Below, piece by piece: positions 41,892 through 54,488 of a stretch of 64,000 bases of DNA (positions are counted from its first letter, which is position 1; each line of letters begins with the position of its first letter). Source of the DNA: Gracilaria domingensis (taxonomy: Eukaryota; Rhodophyta; Florideophyceae; Gracilariales; Gracilariaceae); assembly GCA_022539475.1 (NCBI GenBank), contig VCMS01000040.1, positions 243,676 through 307,675 on the forward strand. Direction: 5' to 3'. Below the pieces are notes generated by a model. The model was not told the DNA's origin. It searched no databases and saw nothing but the letters and a program-made list of their open reading frames with translations. Both the position numbers and the translations under genes were made by a program.

Positions 41892-44800
41892 GTGATGCGA
41901 ATCCTACGCGATGCAGGCAGTACGCTCAAGCTCAGGAAGTGTGAGTTCTTCACCGAAACCGTCAGGTGTCTCGGCCCCGTTATCCGTCCTGGACGGCTGA
42001 CGATAGACGAAGCTCGCGTGACATCCCTCAAAGACGCTAAGCATCCGCGGACGCAGACTGAACTCCGATCTTTTCTCGGCTTTTATAATGTTTATCGCCG
42101 CTTCATACAAAACTTTGGGGAAATTGCGGTCCCATTGAATGAGCTACTTCGCAAATGACATCCAGTACAACTGGAAACGTTTGACGTCCGCAAGGCTGCT
42201 GCTTTTTCATCGCTCGTTGACGCGGTGACATCGCCACCAGTTTTATCCCTACCAAGAGCTGGGTTGCCGTATGCTATCGATACGGATGCGAGCGACTACC
42301 AAGTTGGCTGTGCACTGTTCCAGACCACCGAAGAAGGCGAGAGATTGCCAATTGGGTATTGGTCAAGATGCCTCAACGTTCACGAGAGGAATTACTCGGT
42401 ATCCGAGAAGGAGTGCTTGGCACTGGTCTGGACCTTACAGACACTGCGCCCCTACCTAATGTGGAATCGCTTCATGGTCCATACCGATCATTTGGCCCTG
42501 CGCAGGTTATTCTCTATTGCAGAGCCATCTGGACGCCTGATGCGGTGGGGACTCCGGGTAGCCGAGTTCGATTTCGAGATTCGGTACAAGAAAGGACTCC
42601 TGAATACACAGGCTGATGCACTGTCTTGCTTGGAAACAGCGGCTGAAGCCGCGCCAGTCGATGATCTGGAGATACAGTGCTTCCTCGAGGAATACGACTC
42701 GAGCGATGCCGATGAACATTCGGAAGGATGGGAAATCTACGATGTTGTTTTAGCCGTGCCAGACACGTACCCAGAACTGGGCTCTTTCGTACCGATCAAG
42801 CCGGAAGAACTCATCCGGTAACATCACACGGACCGTTTTTGTACGGAGATTGGTAGCCATTTGATCGTTGGAGCACGGCTGCCTTTCGTCGACAATGACC
42901 AAGGATTTCTCATCCGGACTGTGGGAAACAGGCCGCAGATTGTGGTTCCGCACTCACTTCAGTCACGAGTACTGCATCTGTCGCACTATGCGAAGCTCTT
43001 AGGCCACCCTGGTGGCAGGAAGCTGTACTACATCTTTACGAAGGACTTCTACTGGCCAGCGATGGCTCTCGATGCATATGCCACTGTTCGTGGATGTTCT
43101 GATTGCGCAAAGAACGGCGTCAAACTGCGGAAGTACTCCAAAAAATTGGTACTCTTCCCTGCTAGGGCTCCACTCGAATTCGTAGCTATGGACTTGCTCG
43201 GTGAGTTTATTCGCACTCGCCACGGAAACCGGTTTCTACCTGTGATCACCGACCGCTTTTCCAAGCTGGTACGGACCGTGCCTTTGAGGAATGTTACCGC
43301 CAGTGCGGTCCCCCAAGCTTTCATTACATACTGGGCTTTTGTCTACGCACCGTCAATTGATTTGTTATCGGATAATGGACCGCATTTTGCGGCTAAGTTC
43401 TTCCAGGACGTCTGCCGCATCTCGCGGATCCAAAACTGGTTTACGAAAACATATCATCCCCAGAGTAATGGGCAGGTTGAACTATTTAACCGCACCATGC
43501 TGAATGCATTGCGGATGTTCGTTGCCGATCACCCGACGGAATGGTATCAATACACCGATGCGGTGACTTATGCCTACAATACTCAGGTTCATCGCACTAC
43601 TCAGATCTCGCCGTTTGAGCTCGTGCTATCACGCGTTCCACCGTCGGTGGTCATCGAGCCACAGCCAATACTGGATAAGTTCCCCTCGACCCGCCTATAT
43701 AGGGACGCGCGGAAGGGCTGGCTCACGAAGATTATTCCTACGGTTAGGTAGAATATCGCTAAGGCACATGCCGCCTACAAGCGAAAATTTGACGCGAGAG
43801 TGCGCAAACCTGCCCCTCAGATCAGGGAAGGTAGCTATGCCTTCATACGGAAGGAATACTACAACCCCGAGAAGGAGAAGGGCCACAAGCTTTCTCCTAC
43901 CGCGGATGGTCCCTACAGAATCATTTCAGTTACCGACACCGCGGTTGTCCTTGAGATCAAGGGAGAGCACGAGCGTTTTTTGCGTGATCGCGTAGCGCCT
44001 GCGCCAACGCCTGCCTCTCAGGAAACGAAACCGGAAAGGCCGGATACCGCTACGCCTACTGTGGAACCAGCCGCCAAAGCGGGAATGCACACTTCCTTGT
44101 CAGTATTGCCGCATCCTAACCGCAGACTTGCTGATTTGCCGAATAAGCCGGAATCTCGCCAGTCAGTTTCTGCTGCCGCTCATGTACGCGCGCGGACACT
44201 GGCCTCTCTTGCGATACTGACTGCCGCCCCCGACGCTCCAACTGAGGAGGGGGAGGAGGCAGATCGCTCTTCTTCGTTGTCATCGTCGTCGACGGAAATG
44301 CTTTCGCAGATCTCTGTCACTCCGCAGCACGCGCTGACGCAGGAGAAGCAGCAGGAGGTCCAGAGTGAGGAGACTGGCCTGCAGTTATTGCGGAAGCCTG
44401 AGGAGGAACGCACCACTTCGGTGGAGCACGGGGCCGGAAAAACGGAAGAACACCAGGATGTAGCTGCTGCAGAAGCCACCGCTTCGCCCGCGGATGGTAC
44501 TGTATTGCCGTCACAGACGGAGGGACAGGAGCTTGCCCTAGCTGTGCAGCGTGACACCGGCACGCTGGAAAAAGGTGTAACAAACACCGCAACAGCCGCG
44601 TCGAATGCAGAAAATACACGCGCACCGCAGCCGGAGACCCACAGCGGGTGCGCTAACGCATCAAGCAAAGCCGGAAGTCCGGGGGAAAAGTTAGTCGGAA
44701 GAGACCGTGCTGTTACGGCAGACTCGACTTCCAGAGATCTTAGTAAAGCATCGAGTGATGAAGCCGTTGAGAACGCGGGGGAAACCGCTGATATAGCGAG

Positions 44801-45569
44801 CCGATACGCCACAGTAAGTGGGAAGGGACACAACGCTTTACCCGCGCGCACAACGCGCCAAGTGTCCGGATTCCCAGGCGATCCGCCCCCAGTGGAGGAT
44901 GACAGCACAAGAGCTGGGCACGTGCCTGCTGTAAGGCTCGCGGCCGCTGAAATCGGAAATGCCAAATTCGAATCAGCAGCGCACAGCCGTAGGACGGCGC
45001 AAGCCTCGGCACGAGCTATGGGTGGCGAAACGCCGCCACGGCGCGAGCCACAGCACCACTCGCTGGCGCACCGCAATGCGGACTGTTTACCCTCAAGACG
45101 GGAGATGTTGCCGGAACTCCGGAAGCTCGCTATCCGAGAAGACCGAAGTAAGGTCAAAGCACGACAAAACGGGAACGAAAGCCAGAAATCTGGAAGCCTG
45201 AATGTCAGTAAAAAACCATCGTTACCAGGACCACCTGGCGTACAGAACGCACTGCCGTCAGCACGTAAGCCATTTAGCGAAGACGCCGATGACGGTAAAA
45301 CCAACAAGGACACCTCGAAGGGGGACACAAGAGCCAAACCGCACACTGAGCGGCGTGTCCTTGACAGGGAGTATGTTATGGAACGTCTGATCAGTCACGG
45401 CTACGCCTCTGATGGAGAGCTTTTGTATCGAGACCGTTGGTACGGCTCTCCCTCATCCAAGGACACACACGAGCCTATCGAGCACTTGCCTCGCTCTAAG
45501 GTCTTACAGTACCACCATCGAACACGAACACCGATACCGGCTACGATAGAAAAGGCCCAAGTGGGTTAA
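41892..45569 (+). pseudogene. Pol of copy 2: partial RT, RNase H, integrase, linker, chromodomain 1
   Basis: One frame with only three nonsense codons: TGA 42156-42158, TAA 42819-42821, TAG 43749-43751. RT remnant: MRILRDAGSTLKLRKCEFF and ELRSFLGFYNVYRRF. RNase H: IDTDASDYQVGCALFQ, NYSVSEKECLALVW and VHTDHLAL. Integrase: HLSHYAKLLGHPGGRKL, CSDCAKN, VAMDLLGEF, ITDRFSKL, LLSDNGPHF, YHPQSNGQVELFNRT and GPYRII. A Ser/Ala/Glu/Pro-rich linker of ~450 residues (44000-45350) precedes an intact chromodomain, DREYVMERLISHGYASDGEL, then RDRWYGSPSSKDTHEPIEHL, ending KAQVG and TAA at 45567-45569. The linker is much longer than in copy 1. Confidence 0.92.
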
Positions 45570-46937
45570 CCACACACATCACAATTGAGCACGGACGTCC
45601 TTAAGACGGATTAAGCCGCATATCGCGGACGCTACTGAAGAAAAGCTAAATTGTTGCACTTGCGGAAGCCAAAATACAGTGGAAAAGAAAAATACAAAGA
45701 CTAGCTACAGCCACTTTTACGGACAAATTAATTCCCGATTAGTGCGCTGATTGCAATAGCCTCTATCGAGGTATCGCTTACCGCAGAGGGGAAGCGAACC
45801 GTTCATTCTTCGTCACGTTCGGCGTCCGGGACGGGTTCGTCTCTGCAAGATGCTGCGCCAGCGCCTACAATCTCCGCAGGGGACACACAACCAGAATATC
45901 TGGCGACGGACATTGGCGGTGATGCTATACCTGTTAAATTGCGTAAGGGAAACTGGCAGTCATTGAGAAGGAAAGGCAAGCCAATAGGCGGTACTTAACC
46001 GGAATCACCGGAGAGACACAGTGATAACGCTGTTGATGACGCCGCTTCCCAAGCGGAAGACGCACGCTTGTCCTAGAATCAGCCTCAACTCAGCTTCGAT
46101 TCTGTTTCGAACAGAGAGGGCGTCCCGAAGAGGGGCAATGCTGTTCCTACAGAAACCGCCTCACGGTGCGAGGATGTTACGTGAAAATGCGGGAAGAACG
46201 CCCAGGAAGAGTTCGTACGATTGCGATAGCCGGAAATCTGGACGAGAAGCAAGTCGACACTGTCAGTGTAGTTACGGCGGATCCAACGTTGGGACACTTT
46301 GCACAGCCGGTCATTCTGCAACGGCGCATGGCACAGGCGATGACAATGCACCCCGTACACGTGGGCTTGCCACGGCGCGTTCGCTTGCAACGGGCATGGC
46401 CCGGGCGATGACAATGCATCCCGTACACTTGGGCTTGCAACGGCGGGTGCAGCACAGAGTGACAATGCACGACATACACGCGTGAATCGTGCCAAGCACG
46501 CGCGGTCGAAAAGCGGAGATCGGCGATCTGCCTTGGCAACCCACGGTAAGGCGACCGCTCGCCACGTACAAGACGACAAGCACGTCGAAATTACTCCGCG
46601 TTTCGTGCCACAACCCCACGACCAAGAGCACCACCATGCACTGCGTACGTCACCTTCTCATCGGACAATTTGGCTGGAGCATCAGGAGCTTGCAGTGCGG
46701 ACAGCCTGAAGCTTGGTCAATGCTTATAGAACGGGGGATGTCGAACTCACAGTCATAGAGCAAGACGCGCTCAACACATCGGGCACCAAACCACGAGCAA
46801 TCTAGTGCACGCGCCGCTTTGCCCTTGGCACTGAAGCCCCTCACGGAGGAGGACACTCACCAACGCAGCACCGGCGATGTGCCCTCTTCGAGCATGTTAG
46901 CATTATTCCGCGCCTTGCGCGGGAGACAAACGACCGG
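45570..46937 (+). other. Non-coding stretch between the two chromodomains of copy 2
   Basis: No intact frame. It contains the repeat array at 46311-46495 and decayed low-complexity coding-like sequence. It probably derives from the variable linker of another family member. Confidence 0.5.
46311..46495 (+). repeat. ~65-bp tandem repeats with CACGTG in copy 2
   Basis: CGATGACAATGCACCCCGTA, CGATGACAATGCATCCCGTA and GTGACAATGCACGACATACA recur, each followed by CAC(G/T)TGGGCTTGC or a variant. The array has the same position relative to chromodomain 2 as the copy 1 array has to its chromodomain. Confidence 0.7.
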
Positions 46938-47150
46938 AAATTCGACGTCGGCCGTATCGTTCAGCGCGGCTTCGCTGCCGATGAGGAGCTACTGTACAGG
47001 AAGCACTGGTGTGAGTACCCGTCAATCGAACATACTCACGAGCCCAAAAGCAGATCGGCCTCTCTCAAAAGTACCCCAATATCAACGTAAGAGACCGATT
47101 CTGGCGCCAGCCACGCTCAGCGGTCCCCAAGTGGGTTCATCAGCTCTCGC
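46938..47150 (+). pseudogene. Second, degenerate chromodomain of copy 2
   Basis: FDVGRIVQRGFAADEELLYR then KHWCEYPSIEHTHEPKS aligns with chromodomain 1 (VMERLISHGYASDGELLYR / DRWYGSPSSKDTHEP). The lower part is frameshifted. It ends at CCCCAAGTGGGTT, close to the CCCAAGTGGGTTAA at the end of chromodomain 1. Confidence 0.7.
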
Positions 47151-47582
47151 AATCGTGAGATGGCTGCCTTCGGCCAGTAAATTCGCATCTCTTCAACAAC
47201 CCTGCGTTGTGCGCGGTCCCAAGCCGTACCTGAGCGCGCCATTTCACAGGAGGGACTAAGGAGCTGCAGGGGGATATGGGGATGGCGTAGGAACTGGATT
47301 GGAGGAAGTCGAAGAAGAACATGTTGCTTATGCGGAATTTATGACGCTCGTTCTGCCAATGTCGGTATTTGCGAACGCTCTCTCTCTCCTTTGAGGATCA
47401 GCAATGTCTCGCGAGGTGCTACCACCAGAAAAAGGGGAGGAGATGAAAGAAAGTCACAAGAACTCATGAGCAAACGACCGGTAGTGGACGGAAGGTTTGT
47501 TGACCACTTTACTTTGGGCCAGGCCCGGATATTGCACTACTGGATGACAGGCAAAATGCTATCGAACTCTCGCGGTAGAGAC

Positions 47583-49640
47583 CTAGATGTCGAATAGCCC
47601 TACACCGGGGGTATCGCTCGTACCGGTGACGTGCTCCCTCAGAAGCCCCCGCATGGCCGATTCGTCGGTCACCGTGTCCGGCACGTCTACACCGCCTCCA
47701 CGTAGAAACTCGCGGATCATCGAAGCGCGCGAAGTTATGTCCGAGATAACTGCCCCGGGCAGTGTGAAAGGAAGGCCACGCGGAAGAGATTGAGGAGCCG
47801 CAGTGGCGGTCGTGCCGATTAGTTCGGAAATGCCGTTCTCGTCCGTAGGCTTGGAGTCTCCTTCCTCGTCCATGGGACTAGCGTCCTCGCCGAACGATTC
47901 ATCCGGATGGTCGCCATCGTCGTCGACATAGACAAAGCCACAAGGTTGGTCGGCGGGAATATCCCGTTCCTCACGTCGTCGCTCTTCGGCCTCCCCGGCT
48001 GAAATGACCTTGCGATTCCACTGGTCGTAATACACAAAATCCCCAGCGTTGACGTTACGGCCAGGGGAACGATCACTAGCTCTGCGGATTTCTTCCGACA
48101 CCTGACTTGCAGGCATGTCGTTCCATTCGACGGCGTCCATCGCACGGACTAATGAGATGGCCTCTTTGGCGTTTCGCACGCAGCCGAGTACCTCGGATAG
48201 ATCCCGAACACAGATGGATCCCCGGACCTTTTCTGGTATGTACCAGAGACGGCAAGCGTCGTAGGCTTCCCATAGAAGAAACGTCGCAACGCGGACGGTC
48301 CACTCGGTGGCCAAGATGCTCCATACGCTGCGCGGCGGGTTATTCATTAGGTACGACCCTATGTACGTGACATAAGGTGGTAGCTCGACGTGACAACCGC
48401 GCGGTACCTCCACCTCATGCCAAAACGATGGCAGTGGCACATATCGCACACGGTGCGAATGGCGTGCAATCCGCTTGACTTCCGTACACTGGTACGGCAC
48501 CAGGACTTCAAAACGGGAGCGCTACTTCCTCTCCGAACGGAGGCGATCAAAGAAGGAAGACCGTGTGGAAGGCGCATGTACCGGAATTCGGGTCGTAACA
48601 CTGGTCGGTCCCACAGGATCAGATCCTGGTGGGGCTGCACCACATCCGCATATCGATCGATCTCATCTAGCGCGTGAGCTAGTCTGTCGCTATAGTCACG
48701 TTCGCCGACAGTTAGGTACCGAGCAACGTCAAAGCCGTACTGCAATGGGACCTCGTGTTCATTCGGCGCATTGGAATGCCGCGCGTATCCAATGCGGGCG
48801 AGCTCGTTTCGGGCAAACTGCCTCGTCTGGTCTCGGCCAACCTACGAACACCGGAAATGGCCGAAATATGGCCGAAACATGACCGAAATGTGGGCGTTTA
48901 GCTCGAAAAAATTTGAGAACGTGTAACTGGTGGAGATAAACAATTTTCATTTTTCTTGGTGGCCATATTTCGGCCACATTTGGGTCATATTTCGGTCATA
49001 CTTCGGCCATTTCCTTGAGAATGAAAATTGTTTATTTTCACGAAATAGGTGTTTTCACAAATTTTCGAGGTAAACGCCCACATTTCGGTCATGTTTCGGC
49101 CATATTTCGGCCATTTTCGATGTTCGTAGGGCAAAGAACAAACAGCTGGGATGAACCGCCACGCGGACGAGCCAATCCTAGGAATTGGTCACTGCTGCTG
49201 GGAGCCCACCAGGTAGCGCGCCGTTGATCGCGTAAGATTCCACCAACACGGTATCGCGCACAGCTTGTGGGTCAAACCATGGAGCTCGGACAAAGAGATC
49301 GCTGTGTGTAAGCGGGTCTCGGCTGCGCAACGAGGCGGGAGTCGGCCAACGACAAAAGGTTGTCGGCATACCTGCGTTGAGCCAATCCCAAACGGGAGCC
49401 CCCTCGTAGTGCGACGGGCCTGGAGTGTCTCTGGCAGAAGCCGGAGGATGCATCGCATGGCGCGGAGGGGACTCAGACCGGAATTTCGGCGCGTTGGAAA
49501 CGGTGGCTCACGACGTCGACGAAGGCAGACGCTGTGATCCTTGCGGGTTCCTGTTAGAAGTGGGCAGATGCAGCGACATCGTTGCGACTTCGTAGGACGC
49601 TTGTGAGGTGGGTGAAAGCTGATTGACTCCGGTGTTTCGC
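47583..49640 (-). pseudogene. Conserved antisense ORF (aORF) of copy 2
   Basis: Reads from near the 3' LTR towards the chromodomain. The C-terminal ~305 residues (48500-47583) are fully open: VRYVPLPSFW, VEVPRGCHVELPPYVTYIGS, ATEWTVRVATFLLWEAYDAC, SDRSPGRNVNAGDFVYYD, then an acidic stretch PCGFVYVDDDGDHPDE. Upstream pieces are YGFDVARYLT and LWDRPVLRPEFRYMR (48745-48359), and RDPLTHSDLFVRAPWFDPQA with VRDTVL and GALPGGLP (49453-49178). Breaks are TGA at 49508-49510, TGA after VTNS, a frameshift near 48520 and a 290-bp MITE at 48841-49130. Unknown function. The residues conserved with copies 1 and 3 run the whole length of the protein. Confidence 0.8.
48841..49130. mobile_element. MITE with TGGCCGAAATA repeats (copy A)
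   Basis: 290 bp with long inverted ends: CCTACGAACA... pairs with ...TGTTCGTAGG, and the array GGCCGAAATATGGCCGAAAC with ATGACCGAAATG and GGGCGTTTA is repeated inverted at the right end (49070-49120). A second, inner inverted repeat (AAACAATTTTCATT / GAATGAAAATTGTTT) lies inside. No coding capacity. Possible 4-bp target duplication CCAA/GCAA. It interrupts the aORF of copy 2, so it is younger. Confidence 0.85.
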
Positions 49641-49643
49641 ACT

Positions 49644-49656
49644 GAGGAGGGAGAGA
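49644..49656 (+). other. Polypurine tract of copy 2
   Basis: GAGGAGGGAGAGA immediately before the 3' LTR. Confidence 0.75.
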
Positions 49657-50359
49657 TGTAGTGCAAGATGATTCCGCGGGTTGTTCCGGTGACGCCACTT
49701 ATACAGTTTCCGTGCGAACACCCTCGTTGCACACGTGTGCCATGTGCCGCATGGTAAGATGGCCCGTGGAAAAGCAGGAGTTGCTGGACACGTGTGTGGT
49801 GATGGCCGGCATGACCGAATGGTCTACATATTTTCTGATATTTTAGTCAGCCTTATATGTAGTGGCACACCCAACCCGAGTGTACGGGGAAAGGAAACCT
49901 CGGAAGGAGGCCTTTGGCTCTAGCTTCTTGCCGCGTGCGAACGGTTCTTCGTCCCTAACCGGGCTATACCGCCGCATCCCCGAAGTTGCTATCCACCTCT
50001 GTCTCCGAGGAGTCCTAGACCGTCGTTACGGCATCTTTCTGTGGTTATTCCCGTTTATCACGAGTCAGTGCTCCGCAGTTCGGCTCGTTTGCTGATTCTT
50101 TGTTGCCCCATACCGTTGGGTTGGATATCTCCATTCGCTGTGGCTCGCCGGAACATCCGGATACCTACGCCGATTCTTCCCCTTTACCTCCGACTGCACG
50201 CTCAGATCGGGGCCACCCGGACTCATACGCGGCATTGCGCTGGCCCTATCGGAGGTTTCTACTGCTGCATCTACCTCTATAGAGGGCACTCTCGAGCACC
50301 CTGTCGGTGCGCTTTCCGCGACGCGGCTCTTGTTTGCCCACTGGTGGGATTGCACCACA
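49657..50359 (+). repeat. 3' LTR of copy 2
   Basis: Begins TGTAGTGCAAGA after the polypurine tract and ends GATTGCACCACA. About 703 bp, shorter than the other LTRs. It includes GACACGTGTGTGG near 49785. Confidence 0.7.
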
Positions 50360-51879
50360 AGCTGTTGTCCACGATGCGGGAAGAACGCTGTGCATTGTTA
50401 TTCCGACTCTTCGAAGGTTGCGCGCAATTGCGTGAATCTACCGTAGTACGGGGTTATACCTGTACGCAGGATCCCCTCGTTGGGTGAATAAGATGGAATG
50501 TTAGATGATTAGTGCAGCCGCATTACCGTCCCGATGATCACTTTCCGGAGTGTCGGTGACTTCCGCAGTGTCACGCGGTACGAAATTCTTCGACCGAGTT
50601 TCGGAATGTGCAATGAAGCCCTGGTTGTGCTTTTCGCGATTCTACTCGGATACGGATCACATCGGATTATGTTCTTGATTCTCAAAGTGACGGAGATTCA
50701 CCGTTGTTAACGGAAGACCGTTCCGTCGAGGCGGTAATGTTCCCCAGGTTTGGGTTTCGCATAGTGTCGCTTCGTCGCGTATTGATACCGCATCGTTGCG
50801 GAATTGGTTGGAGAGTGTCTTCCGAAAGCTTCAGTAGTTCCCGAGTGCTCGCGGAATGGTAGGGAGAGATACGCCGAACTTGTCAGGAGAAGCTATCTAT
50901 ACGATGCTGTTGTCCCCGTTGTAATAGGATTTTCATGTGCCTCGCCTTGAGAAATGAATACCGGCTGCGTTGATCGTTACAGATTCCATGTCCGTTTGTG
51001 ACGGGAAAGTGACCTCCAGAAGTTCCGGAGAAGGTTTCGTGAAGTATCCCAATCGTGGGCTTCGGACCTGTGCACAGGACGCTCGCATTGAGAAAAACTG
51101 ATAGTGTCAGTCGGTGGTGTTCTCTGATCATGCAGTATTTGTTAGAAGTGCCGATTATCTCATACCGGAAGAACCCATCATCACTGGGTTTTTGCTCCCT
51201 CATCTCGAGGACTGAGTGTGTGCACATAGCCGATTCAGTGGGAGAATTTGGCCCTGAAGTCAGGTTACGCTCGGTTTCCGAGGCCGTTGATCACGGTAGA
51301 ATGACCCCCAAATGACGCAGAGACCTTCGCAGAATGTCAATCAATGGGTGTTGCACCTGCTCGCAGGACGCCCAGCAATGGGAGAAGTATGGTATGTCAG
51401 CTGTTCGATCTCTTTCGGCTTCGTTATTGCGGATGTGAACCAGAGCCCTGGTAACTCCCGCATTGCTGCAGTTGTTTGCTCATTAGCTTCGCTGGAGATT
51501 ACTTCCAGGGTTGCTCGCAATGAGAGAGAATTTCGACATCAGTGGGTGGTCGCCGCGCTGAAATGCAGTTGTTGCCAGTTTCGTCTGATACCACTTGCGG
51601 TGTGCGAGTTGGTTGTGTGCACTTGTCGTTGTCTCGATTGCTTGGTATAGGCCGCATTTTGCGCGGAGAATCTGATAAGAACGTACCGTAGATGACGGAT
51701 TACTTGTTGCTATGTCGGATCTTACTCGCACGAGCGAGAGTTCGAAATGACTGTGGATGAAGAAGGAGGTGCTATTCGATGCGCAGAGCTTTTGCACGGT
51801 TTAGGATTTGCCCGCCGATCGCGGTTTTGCATCTGGCACGAAAAATTCGGATTAATTTACTGCTCAATGTTGCAGGGCT

Positions 51880-52345
51880 GCACAGCAAGGTTGCTTGCTG
51901 CGGCGCGTGGGACAACCCATGTAATGCACATGGCTGGCCGACCAAGTCAGACAACACGTGTGTTTTGGCCATTGCACTCGGTTGTCTACCCTTCCTAGGG
52001 AATTGCCACATTATTGTTTGTGCAGTGCCACACGTGTATTTTGACCGGTGCACCCGGAAGTGAACCCTTCGTGGATGGAAGGCGAATTGAATGATGTGCA
52101 ATGCAACACGTGTCATTTAGCCCGTGCAAGCGAATGTGAACCCTCCATGGGTGAAACAAATAATGAAAGTCTACACCACTACGCGTGGCTTGCCGTGCAA
52201 ACGGAGCGCTTTGCACACATTGAATTGGCAGTGGAAAGGACCAATGAAATTGGATTGCACATTTCCACGTGTACTGTGTTACGACCAATGATATTAGAAT
52301 GCATAGCATGCCTGGCAAGCCGTGCTGACAATGTGCAGTGTGCAT
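51880..52345 (+). repeat. CCAAT/CACGTG array in the decayed element
   Basis: CACACGTG / AACACGTGT motifs recur about every 60-110 bp (near 51952, 52030, 52105, 52266), with CCAATGAAATTGGATTGCAC (52242) close to a unit of the copy 1 array. Confidence 0.6.
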
Positions 52346-54475
52346 ATTAAGGGAATTTTGGCCCTTGGCATTTTATCTGCACTATCAACGGTGTTACTTG
52401 TGTTCAACATGCTATAACTTCGCAACGGAGAGTCCGTTCAAGCTGGACGGCACCTCTTTGTAGTCGGGACAACGTGTTCTGTTCGTTGTGCCGTCTCAAC
52501 AGGGATAAATCCTTGGCGAAGGGCGGTGATTTTTTAGACTTGACCAGAAACAAACTGGACTCTAACCGACTGTATCGAGAACGACTACATTCAGTGGCCG
52601 TGCCAAGCAGCCGCTGTTTTTGGAGTCTTGGATGCTGACCGTCGCAGCGGATGAATCTTTTTGTTGACACCTCTTCTGAGGAAAGCCTCAACGAGGATGC
52701 GCGCCTCCTCTGGTAATTTACTGGGGGCTGTTGCAGAACTCAAGCTCACTGAAAGAAAGCATAAAATCAAGGAGAGTCGCCATATTCTGCGTGTCGTCTC
52801 TGTATAGAAAGAACCATCATGTGGAGCACTAAGTCCACATCGGAGCGAAACGGGCGACCGGGAAAAACTCCACTTCACGGGAGGAACACTCAGCATAGCG
52901 GTCGGTCCTCTCTTAGCGTGCATCACGCACTTCGCCATGCGTTGCTGACCGTCATCACCGGTCGAATCTTGGAGGTATCTCCGGACATCAGGGAGGAAGA
53001 CCCTCAGTGAGGAAAAACTGCTTCTTTGGAAGTATCCGACATTCTTGGGAACCAACATAGGATATGTTGGATATCGTCTACCGTGTCTGTCATGGTCGAG
53101 AAAATTGATGAATGGACTTTGCGCGCACGGCTCAGAGGACCGGGCCTCACGACGGAAGTTGACCCCGGTTGGGATCGGACCCTGGAAAAGAGGACCTGAT
53201 TAGCCAAATGCCGCATTGCGGATGAACTCTTGTTTAGGAGAGCAGTCCCTGGTTCATACTGAAATTGTTATTGGACCCTTGTTACTGGGAGCAAAACCTG
53301 ATCGTTCAGGACATGTACTGGATATTCCAGGGTTTTCTGGAAGATACGCACACCGTTGGTTACGGAATACCAGGATGGCTAGATGATGCACCTACTGTAC
53401 AGGGTTGGACTGCCGTGGTTCTCGGAAGATGAGTGCAACGCAGAATGAGTTTGTCGCTTTTGCTGTTCTGCATGAACTCAATTGTTCTGCGTCAGTGACA
53501 CTGCGGTTGCCACGTTGTGGAAGTTCTCCACGATGGGGTACGGAAGAGACTCGTGTCGTGCAGAGACCCTCATGAGGGATGTCACTGCCAATGGACGGAG
53601 AGTGTTGCTACCATCCGGTGTTGGCAGGGATGTTTTATTGTCTTTTGTTTACTCACGAGAATTGAGGATTTCCATGTAAGTCATGGTTTAATTGTTCGCC
53701 CTGCCACGGGACTCTGCGTCTGCTGAGTACGAACGCCGCACTGCGGAAAAGTACCAATAGGCTTCGAAGCCCTTGGTGCTGACCGCGATGTTCAGGGAGT
53801 ATCGTTGTGTACCAGTGCGAACTGGAGCCTCTCGCTACCGTTCGTCACAAGATCCCAGATGGTTGGAACTCTGACCAAGATCTGACTATCTTGGAACACC
53901 GCAATCTGCGGGCCTTGCATGCTACTCTACCTGAGTTCTCCGATAATATCGGGTGGTGTATTCATTTATCCAGCTACTGAGTCGCGGCTCGCCTGGCTCG
54001 CAACGCGAGATGATAGTGACGTGCCAGAGACTCTGGAAGTCTCCGAGTATCTAGTGGATGTTGTAAGAAGTACGGTTTTCACGGTGGGAACTCCTGCAGT
54101 GGAGCAGCACCAAAGATGAGTGCTGCTGAATAGGATGTCGCGTGCTAGCCGCATTGCGGAATCCGATGGTATCGGTTAATTGCTGAACCCACTGGTGGGG
54201 TGTGTTGGGACTGATCCGTTCCACCAGTGACCCGTTTGCTACGGATGTGTTTGTCACTCCACAACTTGTGGTGATGACCACTAAGTGGATATACTAGCGT
54301 CGTTGGGTTTCATGTCGTGTTGGATTACCGTTTGCACGGATTGTCGCTCGTTGTCTAGGTGAACCGAGAAGAGATATCGGATTGGATTTCACTCGCCTCG
54401 ACCGAATTCTCCGACATTGTGCTTCTTGCCTCTTCGAGGAAGAAACCCGTGGATTCGGGAAGGTACCCGAATCTT

Positions 54476-54488
54476 GAGGAGGGGGAGA
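54476..54488 (+). other. Polypurine tract of the decayed element
   Basis: GAGGAGGGGGAGA directly before TGTAGAGCAAAAC. Confidence 0.75.

Larger units (their letters stand above)
41892..50359 (+). mobile_element. Ty3/gypsy chromovirus copy 2, 5' truncated
   Basis: Begins inside RT just after the YLDD region, so the 5' LTR, gag, protease and half of RT are missing. RNase H, integrase, two chromodomains, the antisense ORF (with a MITE insertion), polypurine tract and 3' LTR follow. The sudden start without LTR suggests deletion or a rearrangement. Confidence 0.88.

Noticed and set aside
44180-45346. 388-codon open frame on the minus strand opposite the copy 2 linker
   Set aside because: It mirrors the low-complexity Ser/Ala/Glu linker of pol, has Ser/Cys/Ala-rich composition expected from the reverse complement, and has no counterpart in copies 1 and 3, unlike the real antisense ORF.
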